Origin: Medicago truncatula
Lineage: Eukaryota; Streptophyta; Magnoliopsida; Fabales; Fabaceae
Assembly (NCBI RefSeq): GCF_003473485.1
Contig: NC_053042.1
Span: 47,765,762-47,829,761, forward strand
Length of the DNA: 64,000 nucleotides
Reading direction: 5' to 3'
The first letter of the stretch is position 1. Every line of letters starts with the position of its first letter. Made by a program: the position numbers and the translations under genes. The notes under the pieces were generated by a model. The model searched no databases and was not told the DNA's origin. It worked only from the letters and a program-made list of their open reading frames with translations. Shown here piece after piece: positions 10,107-20,753 of the stretch.

Positions 10107-11398
10107 ATGGTTAGTGTGTCTGAAATTCGCAATGCTCAAAGGGCAGAAGGCCCTGCAACCATTTTAGCCATTGGCACTGCAAACCCAGCCAATTGTGTTG
10201 AACAAAGCACATATCCTGATTTCTACTTCAAAATCACAAATAGTAAACACAAGACTGAACTCAAAGAGAAATTCCAACGCATGTGTAAGTATTTTTTCCC
10301 TCTACCTTAGATACTTTCCATTTAAATATATTTTGCTATCTTTACATTGGTTTCTTAACACCCAAGTTTTGTTGAACTAATATCATCTTTTCATAATTCC
10401 CTTCAGGTGATAAATCTATGATCAAGAGGAGATATATGTACCTAACAGAGGAGATTTTGAAAGAGAATCCTAGTGTTTGTGAATACATGGCACCTTCATT
10501 GGATGCTAGGCAAGACATGGTGGTGGTAGAGGTACCTAGACTAGGGAAGGAGGCTGCAGTGAAGGCCATAAAAGAATGGGGTCAACCAAAGTCAAAGATT
10601 ACTCACTTGATCGTTTGCACCACAAGTGGTGTAGACATGCCTGGAGCTGATTACCAACTCACAAAACTCTTAGGTCTTCGCCCATATGTGAAAAGGTATA
10701 TGATGTACCAACAAGGTTGCTTTGCAGGAGGCACGGTCCTTCGTTTGGCTAAAGATTTAGCTGAAAACAACAAAGGTGCTCGTGTGTTGGTTGTCTGTTC
10801 TGAAGTCACTGCAGTCACATTTCGCGGCCCTAGTGATACTCACTTGGACAGCCTTGTTGGACAGGCCCTATTTGGAGATGGAGCTGCTGCACTAATTGTT
10901 GGTTCAGATCCAGTACCAGAAATTGAGAAACCAATATTTGAGATGGTTTGGACTGCACAAACAATTGCTCCAGATAGTGAAGGAGCCATTGATGGTCACC
11001 TTCGTGAAGCTGGACTAACATTTCACCTTCTTAAAGATGTTCCTGGGATTGTTTCAAAGAACATCAATAAAGCATTGGTTGAGGCTTTCGAACCATTAGG
11101 AATTTCTGATTACAATTCAATCTTTTGGATTGCACACCCTGGTGGACCTGCAATTCTAGATCAAGTTGAGCAAAAGTTAGCCTTAAAACCTGAAAAGATG
11201 AAAGCCACCAGAGAAGTGCTTAGTGAATATGGAAATATGTCAAGTGCCTGTGTTTTGTTTATCTTAGATGAAATGAGAAAGAAGTCAGCTCAAGATGGAT
11301 TGAAGACCACAGGAGAAGGACTTGAATTTGGTGTTTTATTTGGCTTTGGACCGGGTCTTACCATTGAAACTGTTGTTTTGCGAAGTATCGCTATATGA
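10107..11398 (+). CDS. CHS: Chalcone synthase, copy 3 (CHS3)
   Basis: Exons 10107-10284 and 10407-11398; 389 aa. The protein differs from CHS1/CHS2 at three positions: Glu47 to Lys, Trp367 to Phe and Val387 to Ile. Phe at 367 is next to the GFGPG loop. To my knowledge both aromatic residues occur there in plant CHS proteins, so activity is expected. The Lys47 change is a single G-to-A in exon 1 (about 10245). All catalytic residues are present, and the intron matches the other copies. Confidence 0.96.
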
Positions 11399-11700
11399 GG
11401 TGCTTATTTATTTTATTTTCATGTATCACCTTCAAATTTGCTTGATTTTTATGTAAGGATGAATAACCTGTCTACATTCAACATGTAACATAATATTAAA
11501 AGTAATATAATTTAGTGATTTGTTTTATATTCTGCTCCAGTTATTTATTTGATATATCATTTATAATGATAATTAAGAAGTAAATCGTGTCAACATATAA
11601 TTGACTGTAAATTAGATGACTGTTACAAGTGAATGATAAAAGTAGTAATGTAATGTCTTCTAACTTATAGTATTTGAAACTAATTTTAATTATCTGTACA
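11399..11700 (+). other. CHS3 3' flank
   Basis: Close match to the CHS1 flank (GGATGAATAACCTGTCTACA, ATTCAACATGTAA), less close to CHS2 and CHS4. Non-coding. Confidence 0.6.
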
Positions 11701-12080
11701 CTATACTATGTTTTATTTTGCAACAACAAAAGATTTTATTACTCTAAACAGAGACAATCCAGTAGCAATGTAGCATAAGGTGTACTTGGTGAGCAAAAAA
11801 CCAAGTACAAAGATTCACAACAGAATAGAACAGCCAAAAAAAAACTAGGTCCAAACACACCACTGCCTGCAACATAAAGAAAAACCAGCATCCTTGATTG
11901 AAATGCAATCCACACCCTTATGAAAATTCACATGAACTTGTCCAAATTTACACCTTGAATACAAGAACACACCAATTCATGATATCACCACTGCAATCTT
12001 CAAAACAATTCAACACTCTACCCCTAATGTTGCAAACGGTCCTAAACATGCATAACAGAAGCCACCGTAAGCGATGTCAC
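11700..12080. repeat. Duplicated downstream block R, copy 2
   Basis: Second copy of the block described at 2880-3275 (CAACAAAAGATTTTATTACT, then AGCAATGTAGCATAAGGTGT). It leads directly into the coiled-coil relic at about 12080. Confidence 0.7.
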
Positions 12081-12225
12081 CAAAGATGGTTCGGCTTGAA
12101 GAAGAATTGAAGAGATTGGTCAGGCTTGAACACTTTTTCGAGAATGCTGAAGGATAATGAGTCAAGTTTATGCAGGTTCGTATAGAGTTGAAGATTGTTC
12201 TCAAGGCTAGAGCCAAAATATTGCC
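12080..12225 (+). pseudogene. Broken copy of an unidentified coiled-coil coding fragment
   Basis: It matches 20565-20695 (GAAGAATTGAAGAGATTGG, GGTCAGGCTTGAACACTTTT, CAAGGCTAGAGCCAAAATA). In the sister copy this reads as one acidic, charged open frame. Here the frame is interrupted (AATGCTGAAGGATAATGA replaces AACGCGCTGAAGGATAATAG), so it is not coding. I do not recognise the parent gene. Confidence 0.6.
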
Positions 12226-12417
12226 TGCAGTAACTCTCTTGCTTGATCTCTCACCTTTCTATTGTTGAGATGTAATAATTGTTACTTATCTTGTTTCTGT
12301 ATTTCCAAGGCTGATAAAGCACGTGCTGTCACAAATTTTTTGAGAATGTCGACATTCTTTTCACTGCAACTAAAAATGTATTCTTCTTATCTTGTCTTCT
12401 ATCTTCTTCCTATACCT
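12226..12417. other. Spacer between coiled-coil relic and block S
   Basis: Short AT-rich stretch. It contains CTTATCTTGTTTCTG, which is also seen at about 21022 after CHS4, so it may be more of the CHS4-type flank. Nothing else is recognised. Confidence 0.4.
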
Positions 12418-13979
12418 TGGACTCTTCATCTTTTACTTTTTTTAGATGAATTGAAGCTTGCAGGATACTCCAAGCATCGAGATGTACCTGTATCGGATGC
12501 CGACAACCTCTAGGCTCCATGTAACCATCTCATTTGGCTTCGAGCTGGATTAAGGTTCTAATAGTTTCAGTTGCAATTGCAAACAACATGATCTTTTCGC
12601 ACCAAGCAATGGGGATGCCGAAAACCTCTAGGCTCTAACCACACACTTTTCATCTTACATACCTAGAGCTCTTCTTGGGACCATTTATAAAACTTTGTTG
12701 CAGTAAATTGAAGGGAGCTATCATGAGTTCCTGAGCAATATATTTGAGACGCGTGTATATGTTGTCATTCATCCTCCTTCCATTGACAACTGATCCTGAG
12801 TTGTTGATGATTATGTGACCATCTTGTTCAACTCTTCCCTGTAGTATATGGTTCTCTTATTTTCTTTTATAATTTACCCATGAAACCTTAATCTTCCATA
12901 TGATATTATCGTCACCTCTTCAAACTGTAATCCTCCATTTTATCACATTTAATGCATTTGAAGTAATATTAAGATGTGTTGAAATATTCTCTCTTCATTT
13001 TTCGTCTATAACTTGAAATTGAGATTTCTCAGGGTAAGTGAATAAAATAGAGGAAAGACTAGTTTTAGTCTCTAACAAAACTGTGTGACCCAATTTGCTC
13101 TAGGAAAAATAAATACAAATTTGAGTTCCTAAACAATGAACTACAAAACTAGGTGCCTAAACCATCGTCAATAAAGAGACAATTAGGTGCCTAACAATAA
13201 TTAAAAAGGGGTGACTTGGTCCAAGACAATAATTGGAAAAGAGATAATTTAGTCCTACAAAAGAAAATGTCCCTAAATAGTTTATTTTTCAGTAAATCAC
13301 TTATGTCCTTTTTTTTCTTTAATGTTCAAGCAATATATATATATACACACACACACATACCCACCATTGTAACTATGAACTACCTAACATGAATTTTATG
13401 GTATGTTTTGATGGAGGATTTTGGAGGAGACGGAAGGGGTTAATTACTTTTCTTTTTAAATTAATGCCACTTAAAATGTTTTTAGAATTTTTTTTTAATT
13501 AGCAAAATTTGTTAAAACTACCCTAGCAAGACTGGAGGGTATGGAATATATAGGCAGAAGAACACCCTTTCCCTGCACAAGACTAAAAGCTTATGACCAC
13601 CCCAAGCACCAAAACTGACTTAGACTCAAGTTATGAGCCTGTAGTCCTGTATAACGGCACCGAATTACAGCGCCATAGCTAAATCTAGTCAAAGACAGCG
13701 CCTCATCCAAAGACAATGACCCAAAAAACTCCGTAGGACCAACCCCAATCCAACCGGAAAAACAGCAGCCAAAAAACAGCAAACCATATAGCACCATGCG
13801 CCACACTTACTCCAAAAAAGGCCAAAGACGACAGCAGCACCCTAAACCTTCAAAAAAGACCACCTGTCAACTGTCCAAACACACTTAGAAATTATTTAAT
13901 TGTGATTGAATTATTATTATACGATCATTTATCATATTGTTATTTCAATTTTATTAAAATATTAAATATATATCAAAAT
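12418..13979. repeat. Duplicated spacer block S, copy 2 (interrupted by retroposons)
   Basis: Sister of 7536-9600. It is contiguous from 12418 to about 13487, is interrupted by the retroposed piece at 13488-13884, resumes as far as 13979, and is then cut by the LINE. After the LINE the match to the CHS3 upstream region resumes at about 17588 (ATAGGCTTATTCCTCCATA against 9555). Confidence 0.7.
13488..13884 (-). mobile_element. 5'-truncated LINE 3'-end fragment
   Basis: About 400 bp absent from the sister block (near 9439). On the minus strand it ends in a poly-A (T run at 13488-13496) preceded by TTAACAAATTTTGCTAATT, a typical plant LINE 3' end. The flanks carry a short near-duplication, TTAGAATT (13482) and TTAGAAATT (13885), as expected of target-primed insertion. 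No reverse transcriptase part remains. Confidence 0.6.
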
Positions 13980-16900
13980 TGACGAATCATGGGACCTCTT
14001 AAGAAATCTCAGCACCATGTCCAGCGATCCCTGGTGCATAATTGGCGACTTCAATGACCACCTATCTCCGGAAGATAAACGAGGTGGCCCTTCTCGTACT
14101 GCCTGGCTCATTAGAGGATTCCAACAGGTGGTCACCGACTGTAATTTATATGATCTACCTCTTCTTGGCTACCAATTCACTTGGTTCAAAAGTATCGGCA
14201 CCGCTTCTTCGAAGGAAGCCCGTTTAGATCGTGCTCTTGTTACTTCCTCCTGGCATGATCTCTACCTGAATGCAACTCTGCAAACTCTTATGGCTCCAAT
14301 CTCTGATCATACTCCTCTTTTGCTTCAATTGGACCCTGTTCCCTGGCGCACACCACACTACTCCTTTCGTTTCAACAATTCCTGGCTTCTGGAACCGGAG
14401 CTCATCAATCTCATTCAAAATAATTGGGGATTCTATACTTCCTCTAATATTATTACCAAATTCAACTACTGTGTGGAAGATATCTCAACTTGGAGCCGAG
14501 AAGCTGCACCAAATTACAGACATCTAATCCGGAAACAACGCGAAAAAAATAGAAGAGTTCCGCAATGCTATGTGTGATGGTAACGACCCGCAATTGGAAA
14601 GTATGCAGAAAAATCTCGCTTCTTTAATTCTACAAGAGGAAACTTACTGGCATCAACGTTCTAAGGTCTATTGGTTAGTAGACGGACACTAATAGCAAGT
14701 TCTTCCATGCCTCTGCTTCGGCCAGGAAAAGGAAAAATACTATTACGCAACTGCGTGACTCTTCAGGTAATTGGATCACTTCGCAAGAGGATCTTTGCGC
14801 CCTTGTTCGTGATTACTTCACCTCCATATTCTCTTCACAACATGGAGATTATCATAGCATCATTTCCTCGGTCCACTCAAGGGTAACAGATGACGACAAT
14901 ACCTTGCTCACCCGGCCTTTCTCTGAAATTGAATTCAAGGAAACAATTTTTAGCATGCATCCAGATAAGTCTCCCGACCCTGATGGACTTAATCCAGCTT
15001 CCCTTGAGCCTAGCTCTTTGCCCATAGAACTTAACGCCACGAATATTGTTCTAGCGCCCAAGATAGACACCCCTGAAACTATGAAGGACCTCCGTCCTAT
15101 ATCCTTATGCAATGTGCTCTACAAAGTAATCTCCAAGGTACTCGCCAACCGCCTCCGTCCTCTCATTAACAAATGGATCTCACCAGAACAGTCTGCCTTT
15201 GTTCACTCTCGTTCTATCATGGATAACGCTTTAACAACATTTGAGACTCTCCACCATATGCGTTGCAAAAGGAAAGGAAAAATTGGTGAAGTTGCTTTGA
15301 AGTTAGACATCTCTAAGGCTTTTGACAGTGTAAGTTGGTCCTACCTTGAAGCTATTCTTTCCAAGATGGGGTTTAATGCTAAATGGATTTCTTGGATGAT
15401 GATGTGTATTACCTCTGTCGAGTACCACATCATTTTTAATGGTGATCGCATCGGTCCTATTACTCCCCAACGTGGTCTGCGCCAAGGATGTCCCCTCTCT
15501 CCTTATCTCTACATTTTATGTGCCGAGGGTCTATCATCGATCATAAAAAATTATGAGCTTCGTGGTAAACTACATGGTTCTCGTGTGTGTCAAACTGCTC
15601 CTCCCATTAGCCACCTCCTATTTGCTGACGATAGCTTCCTCTTTTGCAAAGTAACAATCTCGGAAACACAAAGCCTAAATGAAGTTCTCTCCCATTATGA
15701 ATCAGCATCAGGGCAAGGAATTAACTATGGAAAATCTGCCATCGCCTTTAGCGCAAATACGGATTCTGGTGTTATCACAAACATTTCCTCATTACTTGGT
15801 GTTTCTAACACAATTGGCTCCGGGAAATACTTAGGCCTTCCGTCTATGGTTGGTCGTAGTAAGAAAGCAATCTTCTCTTATCTTAAGGACCGTATTTGGA
15901 AAAAATGTCAAGCGTTGAGTGCTCGATCTCTATCACGTGCCGGTAAAGAAGTCTTGATCAAATCAGTTTCCCAAGCCATACCTTCTTATTGTATGGGTGC
16001 CTTCCTTCTCCCTACCTCTCTTTGTGATGAGATTGAAAAAATCATGAACTCCTTCTATTGGGATAAGTTAACTCTCCACAAAAGTTTGGGAGGCCTCGGC
16101 TTTCGAAACATGGAAGCTTTCAATTTATCTATGCTTGGTAAGCAAAGTTGGAAACTCCTTTCAGATTCGTCTTCTCTACTTACACGAATTCTCAAAGCTA
16201 AATATTTCCCGCGAAGGGATTTCTTGGATGCCCCTCTCGGCCATAATCCAAGCTACACCTGGAGAAGCCTATGGAGTGCACAACATTTACTTACCTTGGG
16301 ACATAGATGGAAGATTGGTTATGGTTCAAGAATTAAAGTGTGGAGCACGCCTTGGCTGCGAGACCTTCCGACCCTTAAACCATCTACTCCTCCTCCACCA
16401 AATTTTGAGGATTTAACTATTAACCACTTAATGCTACCGGACCTCTCTTCTTGGAATTATAACCTCGTCCAATCATTGTTTAATCCTAGCGATGTTGTTG
16501 CAATATTATCTACTCCACTCTATAATAGACGTAGAGAAGATACTTGCATTTGGAAGGCTACGGTTGACGGATCCTACTCCGTTAAAACGGCCTACCGCAT
16601 CTGCACCGACATTCTTAGTGAAGTATCGCCGCAACCGAACTCAACACAATGGCAGCTCCTTTGGCGCCTTCGTGTCCCTCCTAGAGTACGAGCCTTCCTT
16701 TGGCGCGCAGCTCACCATTGTCTACCTACAAGAGACAATCTATCCAAGCGTGGTATCCCTTGTTTAGAAACTTGTGTATCTTGTGATCTTCTGGCTGAAT
16801 CCCATATGCACTTATTCTTTGTTTGTCATAAAGCAATTGCTTGCTGGGACCTCCTTGGCATAGGTAGCATTATTCAAGATTTACTCTACGGGGCCGATTC

Positions 16901-17573
16901 ATTTCAACAAATGCTTTTTGACTTGTTGCATAAACTTCATGATCATCAAAGACCATTAGCAGCTCTTATCATTTGGAGCTTGTGGAAGAGTAGAAACTTG
17001 TTACTTTGGGAAGACAACGGCACTACTCCATCTCTCACAGTAACTCGCGCCCAAGAAGTGCTTCATGAATGGAGTTGTGTTCAAAAGGCCAAACATCCAG
17101 ATCACCGCGTCGAGCAACACCCTACCTGGGAAAAGCCTCCTCACGGCACAATCAAGTGCAATGTCGACGCAACCCTTCTCAATGGTAACTCGGTAATGTG
17201 TTATGGTTTATGCTTCCGCGACTCTTCTGGAAACCTTCTCTTCGGCAAGTCAGACTTCAAACTTTTGTCGGCTACTGTTTTGGAAGCTGAAGCTATAGGT
17301 CTCTTGGAATCTCTCAAAATGGCCATCTCCAAAGACCTTCGCCATGTTGCATTTGAAACAGATAATAAAATTTTGGTTGATCTACTAGGAAACACCGCTC
17401 TCCCCCTTAATGAAATTGGTGATTTAGTTTCAGAATGTAAAACTCTCTTGTTAAATAATCCCGACTATATAGTGTCGTTTGTTAGGAGGCAAGCAAATAG
17501 TGTGGCTCATAACATTGCAAGAGCTGCAATAATTTTGCCTTTGCTCAAAAAAAAAAAAAGTATATATATATAT
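13980..17573 (+). mobile_element. LINE (plant L1-type), 5'-truncated, with 14-bp target-site duplication
   Basis: The insertion is bounded by ATATATATCAAAAT at 13966-13979 and again at 17574-17587. The sister block before CHS3 (about 9535-9560) shows the empty site. It starts inside the endonuclease coding region and has no ORF1, so it is 5'-truncated. It contains endonuclease, reverse transcriptase, zinc-knuckle (zf-RVT) and RNase H parts in order. The poly-A at about 17547-17560 follows directly on the RNase H coding sequence with no 3' untranslated region, which suggests an RNA polyadenylated early. It is not autonomous as it stands. Confidence 0.9.
14017..14577 (+). pseudogene. LINE endonuclease C-terminal part
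   Basis: 186 codons resembling the C-terminal half of the L1 apurinic endonuclease: IIGDFNDHLSPEDK near residue 8, LDRALVT near residue 70, and the catalytic SDHTPLLL near residue 95. The N-terminal catalytic part is lost to 5' truncation. A stop at 14575-14577 separates it from the reverse transcriptase. Between 14578 and 14903 the homology continues but the frame changes at least once and a further stop interrupts it. Confidence 0.85.
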
Positions 17574-17591
17574 ATATATATCAAAATATAG
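14904..17591 (+). pseudogene. LINE reverse transcriptase / zinc knuckle / RNase H part
   Basis: 895 uninterrupted codons. Reverse transcriptase motifs appear in order: LRPISLCNVLYKVISK, LDISKAFDSVSW, QRGLRQGCPLSPYL, the catalytic LLFADDSFLF (FADD variant of YADD) near 15620, and GKYLGLPSMVG. Then come zf-RVT (WKATVDGSYSVKTAYRI to CDLLAESHMHLFFVC) and a C-terminal RNase H (KCNVDAT, EAEAIGLLESL, FETDNK, RRQANSVAHNIAR). About 20 residues appear to be missing between NPASLEPSS and NATNIVLAPK, an in-frame deletion compared with typical plant LINEs. The native stop is absent: the frame runs into the poly-A and the AT repeat. Confidence 0.88.
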
Positions 17592-18236
17592 GCTTATTCC
17601 TCCATATATATCTCCTCCAAAACTCAACTTCCAAACATACTTTTTTTTTTCTGTTCTTTTTTAGAACTATCAAGTGTTAAGGATCTTTTTAAAATTTTCA
17701 ATGTTAAAAAAACATAGATGGTAGACTTTTATGTTGTTAGGTACCAAACTATCTATATTTTTCGATAGACGAAATGACAAATAATCATTGAAACTCTCAC
17801 ACACATAAGTGAAGAGGCTGAGATCCAAACTCTAATCACAACGTCTGGCCTTGCAATTGGACCATTTTACTAGTTGGGCAGTACTTATAGACAAATTGTC
17901 CCATTTTTATTTTTTTTTAGTAAAAATTGTTCAAAAAATTTTCTCTCCAGAAATTAAGAGTTATATTTTATTTTTCACAAGAATCAAATTGAACTGTTTA
18001 TTCTTAGATTCTAAAATAAAGTTGCATTTCAACATACATAATTTAATTAGTATTCATCATTTTACACATATATTCAATCATATATGTTTGATACATCAAT
18101 TATTAAATATAAACACATGAATGATGATATTAATTAATTGAAGTGACAAAACATGTGTAAAATCATTTTTAAATATATGTGTATGGTAATTAAACTCAAG
18201 TAAAATATCAGTTTTCTTCCTTAAAATAATCATTAA
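17588..18236. other. CHS4 distal upstream region
   Basis: It resumes the pre-LINE sequence (TAGGCTTATTCCTCCATATA), then matches the upstream regions of CHS2 and CHS3 (GGGCAGTACTTATAGACAAA, ACACATATATTCAATCA, GTAAAATATCAGTTTTCTTCC). AT-rich and non-coding. Confidence 0.6.
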
Positions 18237-18528
18237 AAAAGGGGATTTTGACTGGAGAGGGTATTCAAAGTCTCCTACATGGTAAGTTCATGGACGCACC
18301 CATATAGCCAGCCAGCCATTGTTGAATATTAAAATGTGCATAACGTTTTACTCAAACACGTGATGTTCAGCTACCAACCCTTCCACTCATTCCTCCATAT
18401 AAAACCATCTCATCCCATACCATCTTTCCACCACAACACTCTTCCTTCACCCTTTCTCTTTCTTTAATTACAACAAGTACTACAAACAAAACCAACTGAG
18501 ACTTTCATTTGCTACCAAAGATATCAAT
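18237..18528 (+). promoter_or_regulatory. CHS4 promoter and 5' leader
   Basis: G-box CACGTG at 18357-18362, CTACCAACCC at 18371-18380 and TATAAAA at 18398-18404. It is essentially the CHS2 promoter, with the same 26-bp loss and the same CCATATAGCCAGCC variant. Confidence 0.8.
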
Positions 18529-19820
18529 ATGGTTAGTGTGTCTGAAATTCGCAATGCTCAAAGGGCAGAAGGCCCTGCAACCATTTTAGCCATTGGCACT
18601 GCAAACCCAGCCAATTGTGTTGAACAAAGCACATATCCTGATTTCTACTTCAAAATCACAAATAGTGAACACAAGACTGAACTCAAAGAGAAATTCCAAC
18701 GCATGTGTAAGTATTTTTTCCCTCTACCTTAGATACTTTCCATTTAAATATATTTTGCTATCTTTACATTGGTTTCTTAACACCCAAGTTTTGTTGAACT
18801 AATATCATCTTTTCATAATTCCCTTCAGGTGATAAATCTATGATCAAGAGGAGATATATGTACCTAACAGAGGAGATTTTGAAAGAGAATCCTAGTGTTT
18901 GTGAATACATGGCACCTTCATTGGATGCTAGGCAAGACATGGTGGTGGTAGAGGTACCTAGACTAGGGAAGGAGGCTGCAGTGAAGGCCATAAAAGAATG
19001 GGGTCAACCAAAGTCAAAGATTACTCACTTGATCGTTTGCACCACAAGTGGTGTAGACATGCCTGGAGCTGATTACCAACTCACAAAACTCTTAGGTCTT
19101 CGCCCATATGTGAAAAGGTATATGATGTACCAACAAGGTTGCTTTGCAGGAGGCACGGTCCTTCGTTTGGCTAAAGATTTAGCTGAAAACAACAAAGGTG
19201 CTCGTGTGTTGGTTGTCTGTTCTGAAGTCACTGCAGTCACATTTCGCGGCCCTAGTGATACTCACTTGGACAGCCTTGTTGGACAAGCACTATTTGGAGA
19301 TGGAGCTGCTGCACTAATTGTTGGTTCAGATCCAGTACCAGAAATTGAGAAACCAATATTTGAGATGGTTTGGACTGCACAAACAATTGCTCCAGATAGT
19401 GAAGGGGCCATTGACGGTCACCTTCGTGAAGCTGGACTAACATTTCACCTTCTTAAAGATGTTCCTGGGATTGTTTCAAAGAACATCAATAAAGCATTGG
19501 TTGAGGCTTTTGAACCATTGGGAATTTCTGATTACAATTCAATCTTTTGGATTGCACACCCTGGTGGACCTGCAATTCTAGATCAAGTTGAGCAAAAGTT
19601 AGCCTTAAAACCTGAAAAGATGAAAGCCACCAGAGAAGTGCTTAGTGAATATGGAAATATGTCAAGTGCCTGTGTTTTGTTTATCTTAGATGAAATGAGA
19701 AAGAAGTCAGCTCAAGATGGATTGAAGACCACGGGAGAAGGACTTGAGTTTGGTGTTTTATTTGGCTTTGGACCGGGTCTTACCATTGAAACTGTTGTTT
19801 TACGCAGTGTCGCTATATGA
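18529..19820 (+). CDS. CHS: Chalcone synthase, copy 4 (CHS4), mosaic
   Basis: Exons 18529-18706 and 18829-19820; 389 aa, all catalytic residues present. The protein has Glu47 and Val387 as in CHS1/CHS2 but Phe367 as in CHS3. Silent markers up to 19520 are of CHS2 type (GGGGCCATTGACGG, CCATTGGGAAT). From 19589 on they are of CHS3 type (GTTGAGC, TTAAAACCTGAAAAG, AGTGCCTGTG, GATGGATTGAAG, Phe codon TTT). The extreme 3' end (CGCAGTGTCGCTATATGAGG, GGTGCTTAATT) agrees with CHS1. This pattern is best explained by gene conversion or unequal exchange. Confidence 0.96.
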
Positions 19821-20130
19821 GGTGCTTAATTATTTTATTATCTTGTATCACTTTCAAATTTTCTTGATTTTTATGTAAGGTTGAAAAACTTGTCTAGAGT
19901 TCAACATGTACCATCATATTAAAAATAATTGTGATTAGTTTTAAACTCTATATAGTTATTTATTTGAAAAATGTATCATTTATAATGATAAATTAAGAAG
20001 AAAATTGTGTTGACATATAAAGACAATAAATTAGATGATTGTTACAGATGAATTATATTTTAAAATGTAGTAATGCAATTTGTGCACTCTTCGAACTCTT
20101 AGTATTTGAAACTAATTTTAAATATCTGTA
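19821..20130 (+). other. CHS4 3' flank
   Basis: Mixed resemblance: GAGTTCAACATGTACCATCA and TTTATTTGAAAAATG are close to CHS2, while AGAAGAAAATTGTGTTGACA is close to CHS1. No coding potential. Confidence 0.55.
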
Positions 20131-20520
20131 CTATGTTCCATTTTGCAACAACAAAAGATAATTTTATTACTCTAAACAGAGACAATCCAGTAGCAATGTA
20201 GCATAAGGTGTACTTTGTGAACAAACCAAGTGCAAAGATACGCAACAAAATAGAACAGACCAAAAAAAAACTAATCCAAACACACCACTGCGGCACTGCC
20301 TGCATCATAAAGAAAAACCAGCATCCTTGATTGAAATGCAATCCACACCCATATGAAAATTTACATGAACTTGACCACCTTTACACCTTGAATGCAAGAA
20401 CACATCAATTCATGATGTCACCACTGCAATCTTCAAAACAATTCAATACTCTACCCCTAATGTTGCCAACGGTCTGCAACATGCATAACAGAAGCCACTG
20501 TAAGCGACATCAACAATCAT
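20130..20520. repeat. Duplicated downstream block R, copy 3
   Basis: Third copy of the block at 2880-3275 and 11700-12080. It runs into the coiled-coil frame at 20521. Confidence 0.7.
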
Positions 20521-20753
20521 TTGATGATGATGATGACGACGACGATGACAATGATTGTCAACTTCAAGAAGAATTAGAGAGATTGGTCAGGCTTGAACAC
20601 TTTTTTGAGAACGCGCTGAAGGATAATAGGGCCAAGTTTATGCAGGTTCGCATAGAGTTGAAGACTGTTCTCAAGGCTAGAGCCAAAATAGCTTCCCTGG
20701 AGTTTGAAGTTTTCTCTCCCACCATTATTCGAAACAAGAAAGTTACAAGGTAG
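20521..20753 (+). pseudogene. Unidentified acidic/coiled-coil coding fragment
   Basis: A 77-codon stretch at the end of a longer open frame (20331-20753). It opens with a run of nine Asp residues (from the GATGATGATGACGACGACG repeat), then a charged helix-like segment (LQEELERLVRLEHFFENALK, then KFMQVRIELKTVLKARAKI), and ends at a TAG at 20751. The part before about 20520 belongs to block R and is probably not coding. The heptad-like spacing of Leu/Val suggests a coiled coil. A broken second copy lies at 12080-12225. I do not recognise the protein; it may be an exon relic of a gene partly caught in the CHS duplications. Confidence 0.45.

Noticed and set aside
12262-12513. 83-codon frame in block S, copy 2
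   Set aside because: The matching sequence in copy 1 (about 7560-7630) has a frame change and no stable coding pattern, and the start of the frame is not shared.
13591-13806. Minus-strand open frame of 71 codons between block S and the LINE
   Set aside because: It lies within a 5'-truncated LINE 3'-end fragment and is not conserved.
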